Numbered from the stretch's first letter, positions 1 to 6,561 are shown. The stretch is DNA of 64,000 nt from Xylanibacter ruminicola (GCF_900142525.1 NZ_FRBD01000008.1:1-64000), one strand, 5' to 3'. Notes: a model not told the origin generated them from the sequence alone. A program made the numbers and translations.

Positions 1-75
1 CGATGACGTTGATAGGGTGCAGGTGTAAAGACGGTGACGTCAAAGCCGAGCACTACTAATTGCCCGAGATCTTTC
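1..75 (+). rRNA. 23S ribosomal RNA, 3' end (partial)
   Basis: The first bases carry the conserved 3'-terminal part of bacterial 23S rRNA: a GACGTTGATAGG block, a GTAAAG block and an ACTAATTGCCCGAG end. The gene begins outside the window. The exact 3' end cannot be fixed by eye, so position 75 is an estimate. A 5S rRNA follows about 125 bases later on the same strand, which fits the usual 16S-23S-5S order. Confidence 0.85.
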
Positions 76-158
76 GCTTCATGCTGATATTATCAGATGT
101 AGTTGTTTCTAATAGAAGTAATTACTTCAGTTCTTGTGTCGACACTGTCAATCCCATA

Positions 159-189
159 CTAGTGATGCTAGTTTTGCTAGTGATGCTAG
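159..189. repeat. Short direct repeat in the 23S-5S spacer
   Basis: The 13-base unit CTAGTGATGCTAG occurs at 159-171 and again at 177-189, an 18-base shift. Each unit begins and ends with CTAG, so the spacer can fold locally. It may take part in rRNA processing, but that is only inferred from its place. Confidence 0.6.
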
Positions 190-200
190 ATAAGATTTAT

Positions 201-311
<111 letters not shown>

Positions 312-318
312 TTTTTTA

Positions 319-356
319 AGAAAGCCCTGGAGAATACATTTCTCTGGGGCTTTTCG
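319..356 (+). terminator. rRNA operon terminator
   Basis: AGAAAGCCC...GGGGCTTTT forms a GC-rich hairpin with a run of T directly after the 5S gene. It is the expected end of the rRNA transcript. Confidence 0.8.
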
Positions 357-434
357 TTAAAAGCTAATATTCGAAATTGAAGACTCGCAAGATGCTGATT
401 CTCAGTAACTTGAGTCACCTCCAGAAACACAAAG

Positions 435-541
435 GTGATATAGTGACATAGGAAAAATAAACTCCTATAAGAAAAAATAAAAAAGTGGTACATTTTTATT
501 TTTGCATAGTAAGTTCGCATATGTATATATCACTATATCAC
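435..541. repeat. Inverted repeat GTGATATAGTGACATA / TATATCACTATATCAC
   Basis: The 16-base arm at 435-450 is complementary to 526-541 at 15 of 16 positions. The arms are 75 bases apart and enclose the promoter-like box at 497-504. They could be paired protein-binding sites or the ends of a structured RNA. Nothing in the sequence decides between these. Confidence 0.6.
497..504 (+). promoter_or_regulatory. Orphan promoter -7 box (TATTTTTG)
   Basis: The sequence matches the Bacteroidetes -7 consensus TAnnTTTG. No plus-strand gene follows before position 2186, so the box may be chance or may drive a non-coding RNA reading into the 22-bp array. Confidence 0.35.
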
Positions 542-629
542 TAAGTAAGAGCTAATTATCTAATTATTAACAAGTTACAAAGATTATTAAGTTATTATGA
601 TGATATAGGCAGTTTAGGGTTGTCCTAGC

Positions 630-761
630 GTCATCTTCAGGTCGTTCCGAAGTCATCTTCAGGTCGTTCCGAAGTCATCTACGACTCGTTCCGCAGTCAT
701 CTTAGGGGGGTAAAGTGACTCATCTACGACCGCAAAGTGACTGAGATTCGAGCGAAAGAAA
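630..761. repeat. 22-bp periodic repeat array (six units)
   Basis: Units start at 630, 652, 674, 696, 718 and 740. The first two are identical over all 22 bases. The third shares GTCATCT and CGTTCCG with them. The fourth and fifth keep TCATCT at the start and share AAAGTG at the end, and the sixth is degenerate. There are no unique spacers between units, so it is not a CRISPR array. The array lies downstream of the minus-strand AraC gene and of the rrn operon. Confidence 0.8.
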
Positions 762-821
762 CGTCAGGCGCCACCCGAAGATACCCCTACCCACTGCACC
801 GCCGCCACCATACACAAAAAG

Positions 822-1913
822 TTACTCGGCAGAATCGTGCATCCAGGCGGTGACGCTCTGGCCCATGCGCTGGGTGAATGCGCGGCTGAAGGTGCTGTAG
901 CTGCGGTAACCGCTCTCGATGGCCAGCTGTTGTACCTTGAAGGTCTGTCCGGAGGCAACAACCTTCTGGTAGCGGCTGATAAAGTAGTTGATGCGCAGAT
1001 TGTTGATATAGATATTGTAGTTGATGCCCTGGCGCGAGAAATACTGACTGAGATACGATCGGTTGGTGCCGATGACCTGCGCCAGCTCCTCTATCGAGAG
1101 GTCATGCTGCAGGTAAATCTGTGTAGCCACGCAGCACTCGGCCAGCGATTTCTCGATTTGGGCCAGGTCGATAGTGACGGGGACTACCGTTGGCTGCTGA
1201 GCCTTTGGCTGGACTGGGAGTTCCAACATAGGCAGTGTCTCCACGCGCCACATCAGCAGGCCTACAAGCACCAGCTCGATGATATGTACAAGCCAGAGAA
1301 TGACCAAGTTGTCAGCAAGTACATAGAGCACAAACAGCAGCATGCAGAGGAGCGCCACCGCTTGGCATAGCCATACTTTCTTGTTCTCCAGGTCAGCATA
1401 GTTGTTGTTTAGCCAACTACCGTATTGACGGATGGCATACACCATATATCCTGTAAAGACCATGCCGACCAACAAGAGGTAAGCAGCGGCAAACATTTCG
1501 AGCTGGTGGTTGGGATAGACCATGTACACTCCCGCAATCGCTACGAATGGTATCACGGCCACCAAGGCGGGCCATACAGGCCTACGTCGGTCCTGAAGCA
1601 TAGACAGCAGCATGCCGGCGAAGGTGACGAACAGCAGCACGCAGTCGGCCATGGCGAGCACCAGATTGCCCAAGGAATTCAGGTCTCGGTCGAAGATGAA
1701 GAACAGCAGCCACCACACATGCGCCAACGTAGATACGCCAAAGAACGCCGCCGTCCAACGACGCAGCCGCACAGGCGATGTAACACCTGGCGCAATGGCA
1801 TTGGCCCGGCGTAGCAGCAGGTAAAAGGCCGCAATCAGCGGCACCACGCCCGTTACGCCGTAGAGCACGAAAAACAGCATCGCCTGTATAGTGGTTAGAC
1901 CAAGTATTTCCAT
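822..1913 (-). CDS. Seven-helix membrane protein with C-terminal AraC-type DNA-binding domain
   Basis: The first about 225 residues hold seven hydrophobic segments (roughly 11-34, 53-74, 82-106, 112-133, 138-161, 181-201 and 203-224). A linker follows. Residues about 260-355 form an AraC-type helix-turn-helix region, with LSIEELAQVIGTNRSYLSQY as the first helix pair and a second one around GYRSYSTFSRAF. The protein is probably an inner-membrane one-component regulator that senses something in or at the membrane and binds DNA directly. The ligand is unknown. The membrane part is clearly paralogous to the protein at 2846-3625: both have RRWTAA, MLQDRRRP and a YADLE motif. It is transcribed away from those genes, so shared regulation is plausible. 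Confidence 0.85.
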   Translation of the reverse strand: MEILGLTTIQAMLFFVLYGVTGVVPLIAAFYLLLRRANAIAPGVTSPVRLRRWTAAFFGVSTLAHVWWLLFFIFDRDLNSLGNLVLAMADCVLLFVTFAGMLLSMLQDRRRPVWPALVAVIPFVAIAGVYMVYPNHQLEMFAAAYLLLVGMVFTGYMVYAIRQYGSWLNNNYADLENKKVWLCQAVALLCMLLFVLYVLADNLVILWLVHIIELVLVGLLMWRVETLPMLELPVQPKAQQPTVVPVTIDLAQIEKSLAECCVATQIYLQHDLSIEELAQVIGTNRSYLSQYFSRQGINYNIYINNLRINYFISRYQKVVASGQTFKVQQLAIESGYRSYSTFSRAFTQRMGQSVTAWMHDSAE

Positions 1914-1917
1914 CTAG

Positions 1918-1929
1918 TGTGCAAATATA
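1918..1929 (-). promoter_or_regulatory. Promoter -7 box for the membrane AraC gene, overlapping TGTGCAAAT
   Basis: On the minus strand 1929-1922 reads TATATTTG, a match to TAnnTTTG. It lies only about 8 bases before the ATG, so the message would be nearly leaderless. The plus-strand reading TGTGCAAAT (1918-1926) matches the element at 2026-2034 of the operator series, which suggests autoregulation. No good -33 element was found. Confidence 0.4.
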
Positions 1930-1983
1930 CTACTTTTTTCGATACGTTGCATGATTTTTGCAAAAAAATCTTGGCCCCCAACA

Positions 1984-2052
1984 TGTCAAACTAACAATTT
2001 TGAGTTGTCAAATCATCAATTTGAGTGTGCAAATTCACAAAAAGTTGTCAAA
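1984..2052. promoter_or_regulatory. Phased operator-like repeats (TGTCAAA series)
   Basis: TGTCAAA occurs at 1984-1990, 2006-2012 and 2046-2052, and the variant TGTGCAAA at 2026-2033. The starts are 22, 20 and 20 bases apart, close to two turns of the helix, so all face the same side of the DNA. They lie upstream of the promoter at 2087-2117. This is the arrangement expected for direct-repeat sites of AraC-type activators, two of which are encoded on either side. Confidence 0.6.
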
Positions 2053-2086
2053 TCGTAAAAATCTGCACCTGACAGCGGCTCGGGGC

Positions 2087-2117
2087 TTGCAAGCTTCGTG
2101 TATTTTTTGTAGATTTG
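2087..2117 (+). promoter_or_regulatory. Promoter for the short AraC-type gene
   Basis: TTG at 2087-2089 is followed after 20 bases by TAGATTTG at 2110-2117. This fits the Bacteroidetes pattern of a TTTG/TTG -33 element, 19-21 bases, and TAnnTTTG. It leaves a leader of about 60 bases before the ATG at 2186. Confidence 0.65.
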
Positions 2118-2185
2118 CCACAAAGATAAGCCGAAATTCTACGGCGCCTATTATATTATTAGTAGTAACTTAAAACAATTTTATC

Positions 2186-2827
2186 ATGAATAATAGAATT
2201 ATTTCTAGTACCTTGATGTTTATATTGGCATCCCCCTTCTGCTACGCCAGCGGCTACACCCTGGCTGTGGCCAATAGCATTATAGTGGCACTGGTGGTCA
2301 TTGTGATTGCGCTCATCGCGATGGGCTGCTATAGCATACATTATAATAAGGTGCTCAGTCAGCGAAACGAGCAGTTGCGACGCATCCTCACGGCGCTCGA
2401 TGACTACCGCGCCCTGGTATCCGACGATGCGCTGGCGACGGTAGAGCAGATAGAGGTAAAGGCCAAGGAGCCCGAGCAGAGCTTCTTTGTGAAGATGGAT
2501 ACCCGTGTCAATAAGGAGCGGCCCTTTGCCGATCCTGATTTCGACCAGGCTGCGCTGGCCGCGTTTATGGATGTAACGCCTGAGGCGTTCTGTCAGCTGG
2601 TGCCGCGCTATGCCGATCCGGCCCGTACGCTCGACTACATCAACTCGCTGCGTGCAGAGTATGCGGCCAAGATGCTGATGGAGCATCCTGCCTACACTGC
2701 AGCCGACATCGCCGGCCAGTGCGGTTTCCGCGATACTGCCGCCTTCAACAAGGCCTTCCGCTTCTCGTTCGGCATCACGCCTACCGATTACCTGAGCGAC
2801 ATGAACAGGATGTTCAAAAATAACTAA
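2186..2827 (+). CDS. Short membrane-anchored AraC-type regulator
   Basis: The 213-residue protein starts with a signal-like segment (about 5-22) and a strong membrane helix (about 25-50). A charged stretch follows that could form a coiled coil. Residues about 125-210 resemble an AraC helix-turn-helix region: the second half, AADIAGQCGFRDTAAFNKAF, is typical, whereas the first helix pair (ALAAFMDVTPEAFCQLVPRY) is diverged. Most AraC proteins have a separate sensing domain; here only a membrane anchor is left. The next gene, 18 bases downstream, encodes a seven-helix membrane protein of the same type as the sensor part of the 822-1913 protein. I infer that the two form a split version of that regulator. 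Confidence 0.75.
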   Translation: MNNRIISSTLMFILASPFCYASGYTLAVANSIIVALVVIVIALIAMGCYSIHYNKVLSQRNEQLRRILTALDDYRALVSDDALATVEQIEVKAKEPEQSFFVKMDTRVNKERPFADPDFDQAALAAFMDVTPEAFCQLVPRYADPARTLDYINSLRAEYAAKMLMEHPAYTAADIAGQCGFRDTAAFNKAFRFSFGITPTDYLSDMNRMFKNN

Positions 2828-2845
2828 AACCCACAACTACCAATT

Positions 2846-3625
2846 ATGTTCGACTACCGAGGACTGCACGACATGGCATTCCTGGCGCTCTACTGGGGGG
2901 CGGCGGTGCTGGCTCTGCTGGCCGCGCTGTACCTGCTCTGCCGGCGGAAGAACCTGCTGATGCATGAGTCTGGACCGGAGGAGCTGCTCACCATTGAGCT
3001 GCCGTCGGGTAGGAAGCTGCGCCTGGGCCGGCCGCGGCGCTCCAGCCCGAGGTTGCGGCGGTGGACAGCGGCGGCGCTGGTGGCCATGGCGCTGAGCCAC
3101 GTGTGGTGGTACGGCGTGGGGCAGTGGTGGCTGGTGGACGACCATTTGGTGCGCACCCTGCTGGTGATCATGCTTGACCACATGACGCTGGTGCCGCTCT
3201 TGATGGGCGTGCTGCTGGCGATGCTGCAGGATAGGCGGCGGCCGCTGTGGCCGTGGCTCTTGGTGCAGGCGCCGGTGGCGGTGCTGGGCGCCGTGGGCAT
3301 GGCGCAGCGCTCGTGGCTGCTGGGCTATACGCTGGCCTGCTGGTGGCAGCTGGGCTCGATAGCCGTGTTCATTACCTATTATATATATGCGCTACGGCAG
3401 TACGGCCGCTGGCTGCTCATGAGCTATGCCGACCTGGAGCACAAGCAGGTGTGGCAGAGCCTGGCGCTGGCGCTGGTGTTCTTCGCCATCTACGGGCTGT
3501 ACACGTCGAACATGGGGGCCCTCTCGCGCGAGTATCTCTCGCAGGTGCTCACCGTGGCCATCGTGGCGTTCCTCGTCTGGCGCGCCGAGACGCTGGAGGA
3601 GCTCTCCGACGGCGGCCCGCCCTGA
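2846..3625 (+). CDS. Seven-helix membrane protein, paralogue of an AraC sensor domain without the DNA-binding part
   Basis: The 259 residues hold seven hydrophobic segments. They share with the 822-1913 protein the motifs RRWTAA, SHVWW / AHVWW, MLQDRRRP, RQYG.W, YADLE and WR.ETL. The protein ends right where the linker to the AraC domain would begin, and no HTH is found in any frame downstream. It is therefore a stand-alone sensor-like membrane protein, probably working with the short AraC protein encoded just before it. Base composition is unusual: 44 of 60 bases in 3061-3120 are G or C, far above the neighbouring genes. No known function could be assigned beyond this relationship. Confidence 0.75.
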   Translation: MFDYRGLHDMAFLALYWGAAVLALLAALYLLCRRKNLLMHESGPEELLTIELPSGRKLRLGRPRRSSPRLRRWTAAALVAMALSHVWWYGVGQWWLVDDHLVRTLLVIMLDHMTLVPLLMGVLLAMLQDRRRPLWPWLLVQAPVAVLGAVGMAQRSWLLGYTLACWWQLGSIAVFITYYIYALRQYGRWLLMSYADLEHKQVWQSLALALVFFAIYGLYTSNMGALSREYLSQVLTVAIVAFLVWRAETLEELSDGGPP

Positions 3626-3759
3626 TGAGGTAGTAATCTTTGCCCGTACCACTGGCGCCAGTGTGAGCGAGAGTGGTCATCTGGACGTAACGGTAGTAAA
3701 CATCGGATTTGGCCTGGTCGATGACCAGATAGATCAATCGGAAGCAGAATGAAAAAGCG

Positions 3760-3793
3760 AGCCTCGCGTCATCACGACGCGAGGCTTTTTTTT
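3760..3793 (+). terminator. Strong intrinsic terminator
   Basis: AGCCTCGCGTC at 3760-3770 pairs perfectly with GACGCGAGGCT at 3776-3786 over a five-base loop, and a run of T follows. It ends the two-gene regulator transcript. The 3626-3759 trailer also has a perfect palindrome, ACTGGCGCCAGT, and a short CTGGTC/GACCAG hairpin. Confidence 0.9.
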
Positions 3794-3835
3794 AAAATAC
3801 TCAAATAATTATTTGTTTTTTTGCTCACTTAATCG

Positions 3836-3843
3836 TATCTTTG
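3836..3843 (+). promoter_or_regulatory. Promoter -7 box (TATCTTTG) next to a GTG start
   Basis: The box matches TAnnTTTG exactly. It ends only four bases before the GTG at 3848, so transcription would begin at or just after that codon. Either translation is leaderless or the true start is one of the in-frame GTG codons at 3872 or 3887. Confidence 0.65.
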
Positions 3844-3847
3844 CCGA

Positions 3848-4366
3848 GTGAATCAAATAAAACGCTGGGGAGTGTGGGTTAGGCGGGTGCATCGGTGCCG
3901 GGGATTTGGCATACAGTCGCCTACCGATTATTCGTTTGTACGCTATGTGATAAACGAACACTGGCCGTATTATGCCTACGATGAACTTTACAGTAGCGAC
4001 TGGCTGGAAGAGAAACTTGGACGGCTGTACTTCCGGTTGGCTAACTGGCGACAACCTGACCAGATGATAGCCGACGAATATCAACCGTACTGGCAGGCGG
4101 GTTGCAAGAAGACTTCCTTTTCTGCTGATATCGAAAAGGTGGAACTGGCCAGGGTGACCATCGAGGACCACGACCAATGGGAAAAACTGCTTGCCAAATG
4201 CGACCGACAGTCGGTGGTGGTGGTTGAGGGCATCTGGCGCGATTGGGATCGTTGGCAGATGATAGAGAATGACGAACGGACATCGATTACCTACGATCTG
4301 TATTATTGCGGTATCGTGATGTTTGATAAATCCAGATATAAACATAACTATTTAATAAACTTCTAG
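3848..4366 (+). CDS. Methyltransferase-like protein with a shortened core
   Basis: The N-terminal RGFGIQSP motif and the C-terminal block SVVVVEGIWRDWDRWQ ... YDLYYCGIVMFDK resemble a Bacteroidales family usually described as SAM-dependent methyltransferases, as far as I recall. The glycine-rich SAM-binding loop expected in the middle is not visible, and the protein (172 residues) seems shorter than full-length members. It may be a catalytically dead or reassigned relative. The GTG start at 3848 sits four bases after a -7 box; GTG at 3872 is an alternative. It is followed six bases later by the cobalamin adenosyltransferase gene, so the two are probably one operon. Confidence 0.6.
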   Translation: MNQIKRWGVWVRRVHRCRGFGIQSPTDYSFVRYVINEHWPYYAYDELYSSDWLEEKLGRLYFRLANWRQPDQMIADEYQPYWQAGCKKTSFSADIEKVELARVTIEDHDQWEKLLAKCDRQSVVVVEGIWRDWDRWQMIENDERTSITYDLYYCGIVMFDKSRYKHNYLINF

Positions 4367-4372
4367 CCTATT

Positions 4373-4936
4373 ATGAAAATAACTAAAGTCTATACCCGTG
4401 GTGGTGATATGGGTAAAACCTCGCTCGTAGGAGGTCAGCGTGTTTCGAAAGCCAGTGTACGCCTGGAGGCATACGGCACAGTGGATGAGCTGAACAGTCA
4501 TCTGGGATTATTAGCGGCCATGATGGCGGATGGCGAGGATAAAGAGTTGATTATCCGCATCCAGAACTGCCTGTTTAATGTATGTACTAATCTGGCTACC
4601 GACCAGGAGCAAACGCCTCTGTATCCTTCGGCCCATCTGCCTGAGGGCGAGATAGAGCTGATAGAACAGAAGGTAGATGAAATCATGCAGTTGCTGCCCG
4701 AGCGGCAGGGTTTTATACTGCCTGGTGGTACCAAGGAAGCTGCCCAGGCACATGTGTGTCGCACGGTATGCAGGCGCGCCGAACGCCGGATAGTGGCCCT
4801 CGCTGAAGTGGCCCAGATAACCCCTTCGGTATTACAATACGTGAACAGATTAAGTGATTACCTGTTTGTTTTGGCAAAAAAAATAAATTTTAACGCTCAT
4901 CATAGTGAAATAGTCTGGCAAAATGTTGGTAGATAG
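4373..4936 (+). CDS. Cob(I)yrinic acid a,c-diamide adenosyltransferase (PduO type)
   Basis: The enzyme transfers the 5'-deoxyadenosyl group of ATP to cob(I)alamin, making adenosylcobalamin in the cytoplasm. The N-terminal TRGGDMGKTSL motif (residues 8-18) is the PduO-family ATP-binding signature. The YGTVDELNSHLG block and the C-terminal CRRAERR ... NRLSDYLF region complete the five-helix family pattern. At 187 residues the length is normal. It follows the methyltransferase-like gene by six bases. No cobalamin riboswitch is seen nearby. Confidence 0.93.
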   Translation: MKITKVYTRGGDMGKTSLVGGQRVSKASVRLEAYGTVDELNSHLGLLAAMMADGEDKELIIRIQNCLFNVCTNLATDQEQTPLYPSAHLPEGEIELIEQKVDEIMQLLPERQGFILPGGTKEAAQAHVCRTVCRRAERRIVALAEVAQITPSVLQYVNRLSDYLFVLAKKINFNAHHSEIVWQNVGR

Positions 4937-4948
4937 GAAATAATTGAT

Positions 4949-4956
4949 TACTTTTG
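4949..4956 (+). promoter_or_regulatory. Promoter -7 box (TACTTTTG) for the DUF2795 gene
   Basis: The box matches TAnnTTTG and lies about 45 bases before the ATG at 5002. The -33 region is not clear. Confidence 0.5.
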
Positions 4957-5001
4957 CGGCCGAATTAAAATAATGAATCAGTTAAACTAACAACTTGTAT
5001 T

Positions 5002-5223
5002 ATGTATTGGACACTTGAATTAGCTTCAAAACTTGAAGATGCCCCTTGGCCTGCAACCAAGGACGAACTTATAGACTATGCAATCCGCTCAGGCGCTCCT
5101 CTCGAAGTACTGGAGAACCTGCAAGAGATAGAGGATGAAGGTGAAGTATACGAAAGTATCGAGGATATCTGGCCCGACTATCCTACGAAGGAAGATTTTC
5201 TATTCAACGAGGATGAGTATTAA
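5002..5223 (+). CDS. DUF2795 domain protein
   Basis: This 73-residue acidic protein matches the small DUF2795 family common in Bacteroidetes: WTLELASKLEDAPWPATKDELIDYA, then GAPLEVLENLQEIEDEGEVY and an acidic tail. Its function is not known. The last codons (FNEDEY) contain a 17-base sequence that recurs at 6436 and 14465, where it bounds an accessory island. The gene has its own promoter box and a terminator right after the stop. Confidence 0.88.
   Translation: MYWTLELASKLEDAPWPATKDELIDYAIRSGAPLEVLENLQEIEDEGEVYESIEDIWPDYPTKEDFLFNEDEY
5203..5219 (+). repeat. Copy A of the island repeat, inside the DUF2795 gene
   Basis: TTCAACGAGGATGAGTA forms the last codons of the DUF2795 gene. The same 17 bases occur at 6436-6452 and at 14465-14481. 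A repeat placed at the 3' end of a conserved gene is a common form of attachment site, which is why it may be the ancestral site. Confidence 0.75.
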
Positions 5224-5229
5224 GAAACA

Positions 5230-5266
5230 AGAGACTGGCAATCCACATGGATGTCAGTCTTTTTTT
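5230..5266 (+). terminator. Intrinsic terminator after the DUF2795 gene
   Basis: AGACTG at 5232-5237 pairs with CAGTCT at 5255-5260. An inner ATCC/GGAT pair extends the stem, and seven T residues follow. It separates the DUF2795 gene from the thioredoxin-like gene, which starts at 5288. Confidence 0.8.
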
Positions 5267-5287
5267 AGATCAGAAAACCTTGAAGAA

Positions 5288-5827
5288 ATGAGAAATAAGT
5301 TAATCCTATCATTTTTAGGGGTCTGTCTTGCTCTGACGTTGAATGCCCAGACCTTGCGTCCAAAGGTCGAGCAGAAGAAGGTGTATAACGAGGACATCAA
5401 CCCCATCGAGCAGATATACCAGGCTATAGTGAAGTCTAAGTCTGAGGGAAAGTTCGTTATCTGTCAGGTCGGCGGAAATTGGTGTCCCTGGTGTTTACGC
5501 TTTGCTGACTTCATCACAAATGATACGACCATCAGTAAAGTTATTGACGAGAACTTCGTCTATATCCATGTGAACTATAACCCACGCAAGTCTGAGGGAG
5601 AGGAAAAGATGCTGTTAGCGAAGAAGATGCTGGAGCGTCTTAACAACCCTGCGCGTTTCGGCTTCCCAGTGTTTGTTGTGTTGGACGATGAAGGTAAAGT
5701 CATCCATATTCAAGATTCGAGTTTCTTGGAAGAAGGCCAAGGCTATGACCAGAAGAAAGTGCTGCGTTTCTTCAAGAATTGGACTCCTAAAGCCGTAAAA
5801 CAAAGTGTAATCGCTAAAAAAGACTAA
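5288..5827 (+). CDS. Secreted thioredoxin-like protein
   Basis: The protein of 179 residues has a signal peptide (to about residue 20, ending NAQ) and a thioredoxin fold with the active-site motif C66-P-W-C69 inside GNWCPWCLRF. A cis-proline-like block, FGFPVFVVLD, follows. It probably acts in the periplasm in thiol-disulfide exchange. The frame is open back to 5135, but that part overlaps the DUF2795 gene and the terminator, so the ATG at 5288 is taken as the start. Confidence 0.85.
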   Translation: MRNKLILSFLGVCLALTLNAQTLRPKVEQKKVYNEDINPIEQIYQAIVKSKSEGKFVICQVGGNWCPWCLRFADFITNDTTISKVIDENFVYIHVNYNPRKSEGEEKMLLAKKMLERLNNPARFGFPVFVVLDDEGKVIHIQDSSFLEEGQGYDQKKVLRFFKNWTPKAVKQSVIAKKD

Positions 5828-5865
5828 GACTTCACGTAAAAGGGGATTGTTGAGTAAAAAAACTG

Positions 5866-5873
5866 TATCTTTG
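5866..5873 (+). promoter_or_regulatory. Promoter -7 box (TATCTTTG) for the YqeY gene
   Basis: Exact TAnnTTTG match, 30 bases before the ATG at 5903. Confidence 0.6.
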
Positions 5874-5902
5874 CATCATGTTAAGGTTTAAATAATAGCA
5901 TT

Positions 5903-6352
5903 ATGACTTTATTCGATCAGATTAGCGAGGACATCAAGTCCGCAATGAAGGCTCGCGACAAGGTTCGTTTGGAGACGCTTCGCAACATTAAGAAAGTTTT
6001 TCTGGAGGCAAAAACAGCTCCTGGAGCCAACGACACATTGGATGATGCTGATGCATTGAAGATTATCTCAAAACTGGCCAAGCAGGGCAAGGAAACTGCA
6101 ACGACCTACACACAAGCAGGACGTCAAGACCTGGCTGATGCAGAGTTGGCACAGGTGGAGGTACTTGAGAGTTATTTACCAAAACAACTATCCCAAGAGG
6201 AGATAGAGGCAGAGGTGAAGAAAATCATTGCTGAGGTTGGAGCCACAAGTATGAAGGAGATGGGAAAGGTAATGGGCACCGCCAGCAAGCTGTTGGCAGG
6301 AAAGGCTGATGGGCGAGTTATCTCTGAGATAGTGAAGAAACTCCTGGCATAA
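5903..6352 (+). CDS. GatB/YqeY domain protein
   Basis: The 149-residue protein matches the YqeY family along its whole length: the start FDQISEDIKSAMKARDKVRLETLR, the centre AELAQVEVLESYLPKQLS and the end GKADGRVISEIVKKLL. The family shares a domain with the tail of the GatB subunit of the tRNA amidotransferase; the role of the free-standing form is not settled. The gene has its own promoter and looks like core genome. Confidence 0.92.
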   Translation: MTLFDQISEDIKSAMKARDKVRLETLRNIKKVFLEAKTAPGANDTLDDADALKIISKLAKQGKETATTYTQAGRQDLADAELAQVEVLESYLPKQLSQEEIEAEVKKIIAEVGATSMKEMGKVMGTASKLLAGKADGRVISEIVKKLLA

Positions 6353-6433
6353 GCTTTGATTTTATGTTTGGAATTAGTGGCACAATAATGGCACAGAGCA
6401 CCGTAACTCGTTGGTACTCAGTGTGTGCTTTAA

Positions 6434-6456
6434 ACTTCAACGAGGATGAGTACTGA
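6434..6456 (+). repeat. Copy B of the island repeat (left end of island)
   Basis: This 23-base sequence is identical to 14463-14485 and contains the 17-base core of copy A. It can encode the same FNEDEY tail, here with TAC TGA in place of TAT TAA. An in-frame ATG at 6388 gives a 22-codon frame, but nothing else supports a gene. Confidence 0.8.
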
Positions 6457-6496
6457 TCATTTAATTTAGCTTGGAACAAGCGTAAATGTATAAATA

Positions 6497-6537
6497 CAGC
6501 ATGTTTTAAAACTTATAGTTTTCCATGCTGCTTTTTT
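6497..6537 (+). terminator. Intrinsic terminator before the nuclease gene
   Basis: CAGCATG at 6497-6503 pairs with CATGCTG at 6524-6530, with an inner AAAAC/GTTTT pair, and C plus a run of T follows. Confidence 0.75.
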
Positions 6538-6561
6538 ATTAATGTAGAATAACTATTACCA

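Larger units (their letters stand above)
357..821. other. Gene-free stretch after the rRNA operon
   Basis: No convincing coding sequence is seen on either strand. The open frames here overlap the repeats or the 5S gene and look like chance. The stretch holds a separated inverted repeat (435-541), an isolated TATTTTTG promoter-like box (497-504) and a 22-bp periodic array (630-761). These are listed separately. The 3' end of the minus-strand membrane AraC gene closes the region at 822. Confidence 0.7.

Noticed and set aside
630..761. The 22-bp array as a CRISPR
   Set aside because: Units follow each other without unique spacers, and no cas genes are nearby apart from a DUF2779 protein with a Cas4-like fold 6 kb away, which does not support it.
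837..1814. Long plus-strand open frames opposite the membrane AraC gene
   Set aside because: They are shadows of the minus-strand gene: no promoter or family match, and His/Gln/Arg-rich translations typical of antisense frames.
3634..3642. TAATCTTTG as a possible promoter box
   Set aside because: The spacing between TA and TTTG is three bases instead of two, and no gene follows before the terminator at 3760.
3549..3737. Minus-strand frame starting in the trailer after the sensor gene
   Set aside because: It runs antisense into the membrane protein gene and across its stop; no promoter or family support.
3426..3752. Open plus-strand frame extending past the sensor-only gene
   Set aside because: It is out of frame with the clear membrane protein, has an Arg/Ser/Trp-rich translation and carries no HTH motif, so it does not restore the missing DNA-binding domain.
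5135..5287. Longer N-terminus for the thioredoxin-like protein
   Set aside because: It overlaps the DUF2795 gene and its terminator, and would hide the signal peptide that begins at 5288.
6388..6456. A 22-codon frame ending in FNEDEY at repeat copy B
   Set aside because: The only shared part is the repeat itself. There is no promoter or further similarity to DUF2795, so I treat it as a repeat, not a gene.
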